Part shown: piece after piece, positions 35,751 to 49,896 of the stretch
Layout of the letters: every line of letters begins with the position of its first letter
How positions within the stretch are numbered: position 1 is the stretch's first letter
NCBI RefSeq assembly: GCF_003573695.1
Contig: NC_039361.1
Coordinates: 93,682,643-93,746,642 of the forward strand
DNA: 64,000 nt
Direction of reading: 5' to 3'
Source of the DNA: Papaver somniferum
Lineage: Eukaryota; Streptophyta; Magnoliopsida; Ranunculales; Papaveraceae
Position numbers and translations under genes: made by a program
The notes under the pieces: generated by a model
Databases searched by the model: none
Told to the model about the DNA's origin: nothing
Seen by the model: the letters and a program-made list of their open reading frames with translations, nothing else

Positions 35751-37164
35751 TAACTTAATTCTTTATACAGAATGGTACTAACAAAATTCTCTACAGTAAT
35801 GAAAATTATCTTTGAATGTTTCCTAAAAACCCTAAAAACTAAAGAGCTCTGAGAAACCCTAAAAATCTCAGGAAGACTCCAATAAGCTTTGAAAAGCTTT
35901 AATTTAATAATACTCCGCAGCACTGGGTTCTACAAGCTAGGAGATTCGTTAAATAATGATAATAACAAATCTCTATAATAGTGAAGATCAACTTTGAATG
36001 TTCTCTAAAAAGCCTTGAAAACTCTAAAAAAACCATGAAAACTCTAAAAAGCCCTGAAAAATCGAAAGTGCTCTGAAAATCTCTAAAAATCTCTGAAAAA
36101 GCTTTAAGTTAATTATATTTCGTAGCAGTAGTATCTTCTAGCCAGGGGATTCGTTAAATCCAACTGAAAGTAACTTAATTCTTTATTCAGAATGATACTA
36201 ACAAAATTCATTTCAATAATGAAGATTATCTTTGAATGTTTCCTAAAAATCCTAAAAACTAAAGAGCTCTGAGAAACTCTAAAAAGATCAAGAAGACTCC
36301 AAAAAGCTTTGAAAAGCTTAAATTTAATAATACTCTGTAGTAATGAGATCCACAATCTAGGAGATTCGATAAAGAATGATAATAGCAAATCCCTACAATA
36401 GTGAAGATCAACTTTGAATGTTCTCTAAAAAGCCATGAAAACTCTAGTATCTACTAGCCAGGGGATTCGTTAAAGCCAACTGATAGTAACTTAATTCTTT
36501 ATAACGAATGATACTAAATTAATTCCCTACAATAATGAAGATTATCTTTGGATGTTTCATAAAAACCTAAAAACACTAAAGAGCCCTGAAAGAGCTCTAA
36601 GAAACCCTAAAAAGCTTAGGAAGACTCCAATAAGCTTAAATTTAACAATACTCCGTAGCACGGGGATCTACAAGCTAGGGGATTCGTTAAATAATGATAA
36701 TAATGAATCCCTACAATAGTGAAGATCAACTTTGAATGTTCTCTAAAAATCGTTGAAAACTCTAAAGAGCTCTGAAAAATCTAAAGAGCTCTGAAAATCT
36801 ATAAAAAGCTCTGAAAAATCTATAAGTTAATTATATTTCGTAGAACTAGTATCTTCTAGCCAGGGGATTCGTTAAAGCTAACTGAAAGTAACTTAATTCT
36901 TTATACAGAATGATACTAAAAAAATTCTCTACAATAATGAAGATTATCTTTGAATGTTTCCTAAAAACCCTAAAAACTAAAGAGCCCTGAAAGAGCTCTG
37001 AGAAACTCTAAAAAGCTCAAGAAGACTCCAAAAAGCTTTGAAAAGCTTAAATTTAATAATACTCTGTAGTACTGGGATCTACAAGCTAGGATATTCGATA
37101 AAGAATGTTAATAGCAAATCCCTACAATAGTGAAGATCAACTTTGAATGTTCTCTAAAAAGCCT
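35751..37164 (+). repeat. Satellite array with the empty-site copy and fourth landmark
   Basis: The dimer at 35.95-36.44 kb is the closest copy of the target of the 13.04-kb LINE and is uninterrupted. At about 36.445 kb the A half jumps directly to 'agtatctactagcc', an internal deletion of roughly 820 bp relative to 13.69-14.27 kb. The landmark follows (36660 'acggggatctacaagc'), and at about 37.165 kb a second join skips about 278 bp relative to copy A. Confidence 0.85.
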
Positions 37165-40100
37165 TGAGAAACTCTAAAAAGCACACGAAGACTCAAAAAA
37201 GCTTTGAAAAGCTTAAATTTAATAATCCTCCGTAGCACTGGGATCTACAAGCTAGGAGATTTGATAAAGAATGATAACAATAAATCCCTACAATAGTGAA
37301 GATCAACTTTGAATGTTCTCAAAAAATCCTTGAAAACTCTAAAAAACCCTGGAAACTCTAAAAAGCCCTAAAATTTCTAAAGAGTTCTGAAAAATCTAAA
37401 GAGCTATGAAAAACTCTAAAAAACTCTGAAAAAGCTTTACGTTAATTATATTTCGTAGCACTAGTATCTTATAGCCATAGGATTCCTTAAAGCCAATTAA
37501 AAGTAATTCTTTATACAGAATGATACTAACAAAATTCTCTACAATAATGAAGATTATCTTTGAATGTTTCCTAAAAACCCTAAAAACTAACGAGCCTTGA
37601 AAGAGCTCTGAGAAACTCTAAAAAGCTCAAGAAGACTCCAAAAAGATTTGAAAAGATTAAATTTAATAATACGATGTAGTACTGGGATCTACAAGCTAGG
37701 AGATTCGATAAAGAATGATAATAGTAAATCCCTACAATAGTGAATATCAACTTTGAATGTTCTCTAAAAAGCCTTGAAAACTCTAAAAAACCCTGAAAGC
37801 TGTAAAAAGCCCAAAAATATCTAAAGAGCTCTCAAAAATCTAAAGAGATCTGAAAAACTCTAAAAAGCTCTGAAAAAGCTTTAAGTTAATTATATTTCGT
37901 AAAACTAGTATCTACTAGCCAGACTGATTCGTTAAAGCCAACTGAAAGTAACTTAATTCTTTATAATGAATATTACTAAATTAATTCCCTACAATAAGAA
38001 CCCTGAAAGAGCTCTGAGAAACTCAAAAAACTCAGGAAGACTCCAATAAGTTTTGAAAAGCTTAAATTTAACAATACTCCGTAGCACTGGGATCTACAAG
38101 CTAGGAGATTCTTTAAAGAATGATAACAACCAATCTCTACAATAGTGAAGATCAACTTTGAATGTTCGCTAAAAAGCCTTGAAACTCTAAAAAACCCTGA
38201 AATCTCTAAACACCCCTAAAATATTTAAAGAGCTCTGAAAAATCTAAAGAGCTCTAAAAAACTCTGAAAAGCTTTAAGTTAATTATATTTCGTAGCACTA
38301 GTATCTACTTGCTAGGAGATTCGTCATAGCCAACTAAAAGTAACTTAATTCTTTATAAAGAATGATACTAACAAAATTCCCTACAATAATGAAGGTTATC
38401 TTTGAATGTTTCCTAAAAACCCTAAAACACTAAAGAGACCTGAAGAGCTCTGAGAAACTCTAAAAAGCACAGGAAGACTCCAAAAAACTTTGAAAATCTT
38501 AACTTTAATAATACTCCTTAGCACTGGGATCTACAAGCTAGGAGATTCGATAAAGAAAGATAATAATAAATCCCTATAATAGTGTAGGTCAGCTTTGAAT
38601 GTTCTCAAAAAAGCGTTGAAAACTCTAAAAAAAACCTGAAAACTCTAAAAAGCCTTAAAATATCTAAAGAGCTCTAAAAAACTCTAAAAATTTCTGAAAA
38701 AGCTTTAAGTTAATTATATTTCGTAACACTAGTATCTTCTAGCCAGGGGATTCATTAAAGCCAACTGAAAGTAACTTAATTCTTTATACAGAATGATACT
38801 AACAAAATTCCCTACAATAATGAAGATTATCTTTGGATGTTTCCTAAAAACTCTAAAAACACTAAAGAGCCCTGAAAGAGCTCTGAGAAACTCTAAAAAG
38901 CACAGGAAGACTCCAAAAAGCTTTGAAAAACTTAAATTTAATGATACTCCGTAGCACTGGGATCTACAAGCTAGGAGTTTCGATAAAAAATGACAATTAC
39001 AAATCCCTCCGATAGTGAAGATCAACTTTGAATGTTCTCTAAAAAGCGTTGAAAACTCTAAAAAAACCCTGAAAAACTCTAAAAATCCCTAAAATATCTA
39101 AAGAGCTCTGAAAAATCTAAAGAGCTCTAAAAATCTCTGAAAAAGCTTTAAGTTAATTATATTTCGTAGCATTAGTATCTACTAGCCAGGGATTCGTTAA
39201 AGCCAACTAAAAGTAACTTAATTCTTTATAAAGAATGATACTAACAAAATTCCCTACAATAATGAAGCTTATCTTTGAATTTTTCCTGAAAACCCTAAAA
39301 ACACTAACGAGCCCTGAAAGAGCTCTGAGAAACTCTAAAAAGCTCAGGAAGACTCAAAAAAGCTTTGAAAAGCTTAAATTTAATAATACTCCGTAGCACT
39401 GGGATCTACAAGCTAGGAGATTCGATAAAGAATGATAATAATAAATCCCTATAATAGTGTAGGTCAGCTTTGAATGTTCTCTAAAAAGCGTTGAAAACTC
39501 TAAAAAACCCTGAAAACTCTAAAAAGCCCTAAAATATCTAAAGAGCTATGAAAAATCTAAAGAGATCTGAAATACTCTAAAAAGCTCTGAAAAAGCTTTA
39601 AGTTAATTGTATTTCGTAAAACTAGTATCTACTAGCCAAACTGATTCGTTAAAGCCAACTGAAAGTAACTTACTTCTTTATAAAGAATGATACTAACAAA
39701 ACTCCCTCCAATAATGAAGGTTATCTTTGAATGTTTCCTAAAAAACCTAAAAACACTAAAGAGCCTTGAAAGAGCTCTGAGAAACTCTAAAAAGCTCAGG
39801 AAGACTCCAAAAAGCTTTGAAAAGCTTAAATTTAATAATACTCTGTAGCACTGGGATCTACAAGCTAGGAGATTCGATAAAGAATGATAATAATAAATCC
39901 CTATAATAGTGTAGATCAACTTTGAATGTTCTCTAAAAAGCGTTGAAAACTCTAAAAAACCCTGAAAACTCTAAAAAGCCCTAAAATATCTAAAGAGCTC
40001 TGAAAAATCTAAAGAGCTCTGAAAAACTCTAAAAAGCTCTTAAAAAGCTTTAAGTTAATTATATGTCGTAGCACTAGTATCTACTAGCCAGGGGATTCGT

Positions 40101-41834
40101 TGAAGCCAACTGAAGGTAACTTAATTCTTTATAATGAATGATTCTAAATTAATTCCCTACAATAATGAAGATTATCTTTGGATGTTTCATAAAAACCTAA
40201 AACACTAAAGAGCCCTGAAAGAGCTCTGAGAAACTCTAAACAGCACAGGAAGACTCCAAAAAGCTATGAAAAGCTTAAATTTAATAATACTCCGTAGCAC
40301 TGGGATCTATAAGCTAGGAGATTCGATAAAGAAAGATAATAACAAATCCCTCCAATAGTGAAGATCAACTTTGAATGTTCTCTAAAAAGCGTTGAAAACT
40401 CTAAAAACCCTGAAATCTCTAAAAAGCCCTAAAATATCTAAAGAGATCTGAAAAATCTAAAGAGCTCTGAAAAACCCTAAAAAGCTCTAAAAAAGCTTTA
40501 CATTAATTATATTTCGTAGCACAAGTATCTATTAACCAGGGGATTCGTTAAAGCCAACATAAAGAAACTTAATTCTTTATAATGAATGATACTAACAATT
40601 CCCTACAATAATGAAGATTATCTTTGGATGTTTCCTAAAAACCCTAAAAACACTAAAGAGCTCTGAGAAACTCTAAAAAGCATAGGAAGACTCCAAAAAC
40701 CTTTGAAAAGCTTAAATTTAATCATAATCTGTAGCATTGGGATCTACAAGCTAGGAGATTCGTTAAAGAATGATAATAGCAACTCCCTCCAATAGTGAAA
40801 ATCAACTTTGAATGTTCTCTAAAAAGCCTTGAAAACTCTAAAAAACCCTGAAACCTCTAAAAATCCCTAAAATATCTAAAGAGTTCTGAAAAATCTAAAG
40901 AGCTCTAAAAAACTCTAAAAAGCTCTGACAAAGCTTTAAGTTAATTATATTTCGTAGCACTAGTATCTACTAGCCAGGGGATTCGTTAGAGCCAACTGAA
41001 AGTAACTTAATTCTTTATAATGAAGGATACTAATAAAATTCCCTACAATAATAAAGATTATCTTTCGATGTTTCCCAAAAACCCTAAAAACACTAAAGAG
41101 CCCTGAGAAACTCAAAAAAACTCAAGAAGACTCCAAAAAGCTTTGAAAAGCTTAAATTTAATAATACTCCATAGCACTGGGATCTACAAGCTAGGATATT
41201 CGATAAAGAATGATAATAACAAATCCCTCAAATAGTGAAAATCAACTTTGAATGTTCTCTAAAAAGCGTTGAAGACTCTAAAAAACCCTGTAAACTCTAA
41301 AAATCCCTAAAATATCTAAAGAGCTCTGAAAAACTCTAAAAGCTCCGAAAAAGTTTTAAGTTAATTCTATTTCGTAGCACTAGTATCTACTAGCTAGGGG
41401 ATTCGTTAAAGCCAACTGAAAGTAACTTAATTCTTTATAATGAATGATACTAACAAAATTCCCTACAATAATGAAGATTATGTTTGGATGTTTCCTAAAA
41501 ACTCTAAAAACACTAAAGATCCCTAAAAGAGCTCTGACAAACTCTAGAAAGCTCTGGAAGACTCCAAAAAGCTTTGAAAAGCTTAAATTTAATAATACTC
41601 TGTAGCACTGGGATATAAAATATAGGAGATTCGATAAAGAATGATGATAACAAATCCCTATAATAGTGTAGATCAACTTTGAATGTTCCCTAAAAATCGT
41701 TGAAAAATCTAAAAAACCCTAAAAACTCTGAAAAATCTAAAGAGCTCTGAAAAACTCTAAAAAGCTCTGAAAAAGCTATAAGTTAATTATATTTTGTAGC
41801 ACTAGTATCTACTATCCAAGGGATTTGTTAAAGC

Positions 41835-41907
41835 TTCCCATTTTGTAATTCTTGTAATTACGTTTTTTTGCTTTGATAAACCATTTTGACCTAGCAAAAA
41901 AAAAAAA
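41835..41907 (+). mobile_element. LINE 3' tail in satellite, copy 3
   Basis: Counterpart of the 32.9-kb tail (shared 'aagcttccca' start). The flanking duplication is 'ccaagggatttgttaaagc' and 'gccaggggattcgttaaagc'. Confidence 0.92.
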
Positions 41908-44165
41908 GCCAGGGGATTCGTTAAAGCCAACTGAAAGTAACTTAATTCTTTATAATGAAGGATACCAACAAAATTCCCTACAATAATGAAGATTATCTTT
42001 GGATGTTTCCCAAAAACCCTAAAAACACTAAAGAGCCCTGAAAGAGCTCTGAGAAACTCAAAAAAGTTCAGGAAGACTCCAAAAAGCTTTGTAAAGCTTA
42101 AATTTAACAATACTCCGTAGCACTGAGATCAACAAGCTAGGAGATTCGATAAAGAATGATAATAACAAATCCCTCAAATAGTGGGAATAAACTTTGAATG
42201 TTCTCTAAAAACCGTTGAAAACTCTAAAAAACCCTGAAAACTCTAAAAAGCCCTAAAATATCTAAAGAGCTCTGAAAAAATCTAAAGAGCTCCGAAAAAC
42301 TCTAAAAAGCTCTGAAAAAGCTTTAAGTTAATTATATTTGGTAGTACTAGTATCTACTAGCCAGGAGATTCGTTAAAGCCAACTGAAAGTAACTTAATTA
42401 CGTATAATGAAGGATACTAACAATTCCCTACAATAATGAAGATTATCTTTTGATGTTTCTTAAAAACCCTAAAAACACTAAAGAGCCCTGAAAGAGCTCT
42501 GAGAAACTCTAAAAAGCATAGGAAGACTCCAAAAAGTTTTGAAAAACTTAAATTTAATAATAATCCGTAGCACTGGGATCTACAAGCTAGGAGATTCGAT
42601 AAAGAATGATAATAAAAAATCCCTCCAATAGTGAAGATCAACTTTGAATGTTCTCTAAAAAGCGTTGAAAACTCTAAAAACCCTGAAATCTCTAAAATGC
42701 CCTAAAATATCTAAAGAGCTCTGAAAAATCTAAAGAGCTCTGAAAAACTCTAAAAAGCTCAAAAAAGCTTTACGTTAATTATATTTCGTAGCACAAGTAT
42801 CTATTAACCGGGGAATTCGTTAAAGCCAACTTAAAGTAACTTAATTCTTTATAATGAATGATACTAACAATTCCCTACAATTATGAAGATTATCTTTGGA
42901 TGTTTCCTAAAAACCCTAAAAACACTAAAGAGCCCTGAAAAAGCTCTGAGAAACTCTAAAAAGCATAGGAAGACTCCAAAAACCTTTGAAAAGCTTAAAT
43001 TTAATTATAATCCGTAGCATTGGGATCTACAAGCTAAGAGATTCATTAAAGAATGATAATACCAACTCCCTCCAATAGTGAAAATCAACTTTGAATGTTC
43101 TCTAAAAAGCTTTGAAAACTCTAAAAAACCCTGAAACCTCTAAAAATCCCTAAAATATCTAAAGAGCTCTGAAAAATCTAAAGAGCTCTAAAAAACTCTA
43201 AAAAGCTTTGAAAAAGCTTTAAGTTAATTATATTTCGTAGCACTAGTATCTACTAGCCAGGGGATTCGTTAGAGCCAACTGAAAGTAACTTAATTCTTTA
43301 TAATGAATGATACTAATAAAATTCCCTACAATAATAAAGGTTATCTTTCGATGTTTCCCAAAAACCCTAAAAACACTAAAGAGCCCTGAGAAACTCAAAA
43401 AAACTCAAGAAGACTCCAAAAAGCTTTGAAAAGCTTAAATTTAATAATACTCCGTAGCACTGGGATCTACAAGCTGGGAGATTCGATAAAGAATGATAAT
43501 AACAAATCCCTCAAATAGTGAAGATCAACTTCGAATGTTCTCTAAAAACCGTTGAAAACTCTAAAAAACCCTGAAAACTCTAAAAATCCCTAAAATATCT
43601 AAAGAGCTCTGAAAAATCTAAAGAGCTCTGAAAAACTCTAAAAAGCTCTGAAAAAGCTTTAAGTTAATTATATTTCGTAGCACTAGTATCCACTAGCCAG
43701 GGGATTCGTTAAAGCCAACAGAAAGTATCTTAATTCTTTATAATGAATGATACTAACAAAATTCCCTACAATAATGAAGATTATGTTTGGATGTTTCCTA
43801 AAAACTCTAAAAACACTAAAGATCCCTAAAAGAACTCTGAGAAACTCTAGAAAGCTCAGGAAGACTCCAAAAAGCTATGAAAAGCTTAAATTTAATAATA
43901 CTCCGTAGCACTGGGATCTAAAATCTAGGAGATTCGATAAAGAATGATGATAATAAATCCTTCCAATAGTGATGATCAACTTTGAATGTTCTCTAAAAAG
44001 CGTTGAAAACTCTAATAACCCTGAAAACTCTAAAAAGCCCTAAAATATCTAAAGAGCTCTGAAAAACTAAAGATCTCTGAAAAACTCTAAAAAGCTTTGA
44101 AAAAGCTTTAAGTTAATTATATTTCGTAGCACTAAAATCTACTATCCAGGGGATTTGTTAAAGCC

Positions 44166-44237
44166 TCCCATTTTGTATTTCTTGTAATTACGTTTTTTTG
44201 CTTTAATAAACCAATTTGACCTAGCAAAAAAAAAAAA
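44166..44237 (+). mobile_element. LINE 3' tail in satellite, copy 4
   Basis: Counterpart of the 35.2-kb tail (shared 'cactaaaatctactatcc' upstream), with small changes ('ttttgtatttc', 'ccaatttgacc'). Confidence 0.92.
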
Positions 44238-46531
44238 GCCAGGGGATTCGTTAAAGCCAACTTAAAGTAACTTAATTCTTTATAATGAAAGATACTAACA
44301 AAATTCCCTACAATAATGAATATTATCTTTGGATGTTTTCCAAAAACCCTAAAAACACTAAAGAGCCCTGAAAGAGCTCTGAGAAACTCAAAAAAGTTCA
44401 GGAAGACTCCAAAAAGCTTTGTAAAGCTTAAATTTAACAATACTCCGTAGCACTGGGATCAACAAGCTAGGATATTCGATAAAGAATGATAATAAAAAAT
44501 CCCTCAAATAGTGAAGATCAACTTTGAATGTTCTCTAAAAATCGTTGAAAACTCTAAAAAAACGCTGAAAACTCTAAAAAGCCCTAAAATATCTAAAGAG
44601 CTCTGAAAAATCTAAAGAGCTTCGAAAAACTCTAAAAATCTTTAAAAAAGCTTTAAGTTAATTATATTTGATAGTACTAGTATTTACTAGCAAGGGGATT
44701 CGTTAAAGCCAACTAAAAGTAACTTAATTATTTTTAATGAATGATACTAGCAATTCCCTACAATAATGAAGATTATCTTTGGATGTTTCCTAAAAACTCT
44801 AAAAACACTAAAGAGCCCTGAAAGAGCTCTGAGAAACTCTAAAAATCATAGGAAGACTCCAAAAAGCTTTGAAAAACTTAAATTTAATAATACTCCGTAG
44901 CACTTGGATCTACAATCTAGGAGATTCGATAAAGAATGATAATAAAAAATCCCTCCAATAGTGAAGATCAACTTTGAATGTTCCCTAAAAAGCGTTGAAA
45001 ACTCTAAAAAACCCTGAGTACTCTAGAAAGCCCTAAAATATCTAAATAGCTCTGAAAAACTCTAAAAAGCTCTGAAAAAGCTTTAAGTTAATTATATTTG
45101 GTAGCACTAGTATCTACTAGCCAGGGGATTCGTCAAAGCCAACTGAAAGTAACTTAATTCTTTATAACGAATGATACTAAAAAAATTCCTTACAATAATG
45201 AAGATCATCTTTGGATGTTTCCTAAAAACCTAAAAACACTAAAGAGCCCTGAAAGAGCTCTGAGAAACTATAAAAAGCTCAGGAAGACTTCATAAAGCTT
45301 TGAAAAGCTTAAATTTAATAATACTTCGTAGCACTGGGATCTACAAGCTAGAAGATTCGTCAAAGAATGATAATAATAAATCCCAACAATAGTGAAGATT
45401 AACTTTACAAGCTAGGAGATTCGATAAAGAATGATAATAACAAATCCCTCAAATAGTGAAAATCAACTTTGGATGTTCTCTAAAAAGCGTTGAAGACTCT
45501 AAAAAACCCTGTAAACTCTAAAACGCCCTAAAATATCTAAAGAGCTCTGAAAAACTCTAAAAAGCTCCGAAAAAGTTTTAAGTTAATTCTATTTCGTAGC
45601 ACTAGTATCTACTAGCCAGGGGATTCGTTAAAGCCAACTGAAAGTAACTTATTTCTTTATAATGAATGATAACAATTCCCTACAATAATGAAGATTATCT
45701 TTGGATGTTTCCTAAAAACCCTAAAAACACTAAAGAGCCCTGAAAGAGCTCTGAGAAACTCAAAAAAGCTCAGGAAGACTCCAAAAAGCTTTTAAGAGCT
45801 TAAATTTAATAATACTCGGTAGCACTGGGATCTACAAGCTAGGAGATTCGATAAAGAATGATAATAACAAATCCATCAATAGTGAAGATCAACTTCAAAT
45901 GTTCTCTAAAAAAGCGTTGAAAACTCTAAAAAACCCTGAAAACTCTAAAAATCCCTAAAATATCTAAAGAGCTCTGAAAAATCTAAAGAGCTCTGAAAAA
46001 CTCTAAAAAGCTCTGAAAAAGCTTTAAGTTAATTATATTTCGTAGCACTAGTATCTACTAGCCAGGGGATTCGTTAAAGCCAACTTAAAGTAACTTAATT
46101 CTTTATAATGAATGATACTAACAAAATTCCCTACAATAATGAAGATTATGTTTCGATGTTTCCTAAAAACTCTAAAAACACTAAAGAGCCCTAAAGAGCT
46201 CTGAGAAACTCTAGAAAGCTCAGGAAAACTCTAAAAAGCTTTGAAAAGCTTAAATTTAATAATACTCCGTAGCACTGAGATCTAAAAGCTAGGAGATTCG
46301 ATAAAGAATGATGATAATAAAAACCCTCCAATAGTGATGATCAACTTTGAATGTTCTATAAAAAGCGTTGAAAACTCTAAGAACCCTGAAAACTCTAAAA
46401 AGCCCTAAAATATCTAAAGAGCTCTGAAAAATCTAAAGAGCTCTGAAAAACTCTAAAAACCTCTGAAAAAGCTTTAAGTTAATTATATTTCGTAGTACTA
46501 GTATCCACTATCCAGGGGATTTGTTAAATCC

Positions 46532-46603
46532 TCCCATTTTGTAATTCTTGTAATTACGTTTTTTTGCTTTAATAAACCATTTTGACCTAGCAAAAAAAAA
46601 AAA
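46532..46603 (+). mobile_element. LINE 3' tail in satellite, copy 5
   Basis: Same tail and site. The left flank 'ccaggggatttgttaaatcc' carries one further change. It lies 2.37 kb after copy 4. Confidence 0.92.
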
Positions 46604-49600
46604 GCCAGGGGATTCGTTAAAGCCAACTGAAAGTAACTTAATTCTTTATAATGAAGGATATTAACAAAATTCCCTACAATAATGAAGATTATCTTTGGAT
46701 GTTTCCCAAAAACCCTAAAAACACTAAAGAGCCCTGAAAGAGCTCTGAGAAACTCAAAAAAGTTCAGGAAGACTCTAAAAAGCTTTGTAAAGCTTAAATT
46801 TAACAATACTTTGTAGCACTGGGATCAACAAGCTAGGATATTCGATAAAGAATGATAATAAAATATCCCACAAATAGTGAAGATCAACTTTGAATGTTCT
46901 CTAAAAAGCATTCAAAACTCTAAAAAACCCTGAAAACTCTAAAAAGCCCTAAAATATCTAAAGAGCGCTGAAAAATCTAAAGAGCTCCGAAAAACTCTAA
47001 AAAGCTCTAAAAAAGCTTTAAGTTAATTATATTTGGTAGCACTAGTATCTACTAGCCAGGGGATTCGTCAAAGCCAACTGAAAGTAACTTAATTCTTTAT
47101 AACGAATGATAATAAAAAACTTCCCTACAATAATGAAGATCATCTATGGATGTTTCCTAAAAACCTAAAAACACTAAAGAGCCCTGAAAGAGCTCTGAGA
47201 AACTCTAAAAAGCTCAGGAAGACTTCAATAAGCTTTGAAAAGCTTAAATTTAATAATACTCCGTAGCACTGGGATCTACAAGCTAGAATATTCGTCAAAG
47301 AATGATAATAATAAATCCCAACAATAGTGAAGATCAACTTTACAAGCTAGGAGATTCGTTAAAGAATGATAATAACAAATCCCTACAATAGTGAAGATCA
47401 ACTTTGAATGTTCTCTAAAAAGCCTTGAAAACTCTAAAAAACCTTAAAAACTCTAAAAAGCCCTAAAATATCTGAAAAATCTAAAGAGTTCTGAATAACT
47501 CTAAAAAGCTTTGAAAAAGATTTAAGTTAATTATATTTCGTAGAAATAGTATCTACTAGCCAGGCGATTCGTTAAAGCCAACTGAAAGTAACTTAATTCT
47601 TTATAATAAATGATACTAACAAAATTTCCTACAATAGCGAAGATTATCTTTGGATGATTCTTAAAAACCCTAAAAACACAAAAGAGCCCTGAAAGAGATC
47701 TGAGAAACTCTAAAAAGCTCAGGAAGACTCCAAAAAGCTTTGAAAAGCTTAAATTTAATAATAATCCGTAGCACTGGGATCTACAAGCTAGGAGATTCGT
47801 TAAACAATGATAATAACAAATCCCTACAATAGTGAAGATCAACTTTGAACGTTCTCTAAAATGCCTTGAAAACTCTAAAAGACCTTGAAAACTCTAAAAA
47901 CCCCTAAAATATCTAAAGAGCTCTGAAAAATATAAAGAGTCTGAAAAAGCTTTAAGTTAATTATATTTCGTAGCACTAGTATCCACTAGCCAGGGGATTC
48001 GTTAAAGTCAAGTGAAATTAACTTAATTCTTTATAATGAATGATACTAATAAAATTCCCTACAATAATGAAGATTATCTTTCGATGTTTCCCAAAAACCC
48101 TAAAAACACTAAAGAGCCCTGAGAAACTCAAAAAAAACTCAAGAAGACTCCAAAAAGCTTTGAAAAGCTTAAATTTAATAATACTCCGTAGCACTGGGAT
48201 CTACAAGCTAGGAGATTCGATAAAGAATGATAATAACAAATCCCTCAAATAGTGAAAATCAACTTTGAATGTTCTCTAAAAAGCGTTGAAGACTCTAAAA
48301 AACCCTGTAAACTCTAAAAAGCCCTAAAATATCTAAAGAGCTCTGAAAAACTCTAAAAAGCTCCGAAAAAGTTTTAAGTTAATTCTATTTGGTCGCACTA
48401 GTATCTACTAGCCAGGGGATTCCTTAAAGCCAACTGAAAGTAACTTATTTCTTTATAATGAATGATAACAATTCCCTACAATAATGAAGATTATCTTTGG
48501 ATGTTTCCTAAAAACCCTAAAAACACTAAAGAGCCCTGAAAGAGCTCTGAGAAACTCAAAAAAGCTCAGGAAGACTCCAAAAAGCTTTTAAGAGCTTAAA
48601 TTTAATAATACTCGGTAGCACTGGGATCTACAAGCTAGGAGATTCGATAAAGAATGATAATAACAAATCCCTCTAATAGTGAAGATCAACTTCGAATGTT
48701 CTCTAAAAAAGCGTTGAAAACTTTAAAAAACCCTGAAAACTCTACAAATCCCTAAAATATCTAAAGAGCTCTGAAAAATCCAAAGACCTCTGAAAAACTC
48801 TAAAAAGCTCTGAAAAAGCTTTAAGTTAATTATATTTCGTAGCACTAGTATCTACTAGCCAGGGGATTCGTTAAAGCCAACATAAAGTAACTTAATTCTT
48901 TATAATGAATGATACTAACAAAATTCCCTACAATAATGAAGATTATCTTTGGATTTTTCCTAAAACCCTAAAAACACAAAAGAGCCCTAAAAGAGCTCTG
49001 AGAAACTCTAAAAAGCTCGGGAAGACTCCAATAAACTTTGAAAAGCTTAAATTTAATAATACTTAGTAGCACTGGGATCTACAAGCTAGGAGATACGTTA
49101 AAGAATGATAATAACAAATCCCTACAATAGTGAAGATCAACTTTACAAGCTAGGAGATTCGTTAAAGAATGATAATAACAAATCCCTACAATAGTGAAGA
49201 TCAACTTTCAATGTTCTCTTAAAAGCCTTAAAAACTCTAAAAAACCCTATAAACTCTAAAAAGCCCTAAAATATCTAAAGAGCTCTGAAAAACTCTAAAA
49301 ATCTCTGTAAAAGGTTTAAGTTAATTATATTTCGCAGCACTAGTATCCCCTAGCCAGAGGATTCAATAAAGCCAACTGAAAGTAACTTAATTCTTTATAA
49401 TGAATGATACTAACAAAATTCCCTACAATAATGAAGATTATGTTTGGATGTTTCCTAAAAACTCTAAAAACACTAAAGAGCCCTAAAAGAGCTCTGAGAA
49501 ACTCTAGAAAGCTCTTGAAGACTCCACAAAGCTTTGAAAAGCTTAAATTTAATAATACTCCGTACCATTGGGATCTAAAATCTAGGAGATTCGATAAAGA

Positions 49601-49824
49601 ATGATGATAACGAATCCCTCCAATAGTGATGATCAACTCTGAATGTTCTCTAAAAAGCGTTGAAAACACTAAGAACCCTGAAACCTCTAAAAATCCCTAA
49701 AATATCTAAAGAGCTCTGAAAAATCTAAAGAGCTCTGAAAAAACTCTAAAAAGCTCTGAAAAAGCTTTAAGTTAATTATATTTCGTAGTACTAGTATCTA
49801 CTATCCAGGGGATCTGTTAAAGCC

Positions 49825-49896
49825 TCCCATTTTGTAATTCTTGTAATTATGTTTTTTTGCTTTAACAAACCATTTTGACCTATCAAAAAAAAAAAA
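49825..49896 (+). mobile_element. LINE 3' tail in satellite, copy 6
   Basis: Same tail and site with 'gatctgttaaagcc' at the left and 'gacctatcaaaa' at the end. The unit that follows has lost the 'tataatgaaggata' part of its B half. Confidence 0.92.

Larger units (their letters stand above)
37165..45120 (+). repeat. Segmental duplication of the satellite, copy B
   Basis: Colinear with 26073-35750 but shorter. It has a 45-bp loss near 37.997 kb (between 'caataa' and 'gaaccctg'), fewer 854-bp units, one dimer fewer near 39.5 kb and one fewer before 41.38 kb, and one dimer more at about 44.45-44.9 kb. LINE tails at 41.84 and 44.17 kb match those at 32.90 and 35.22 kb. The pattern is that of unequal exchange in register with the dimer. 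Confidence 0.85.
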
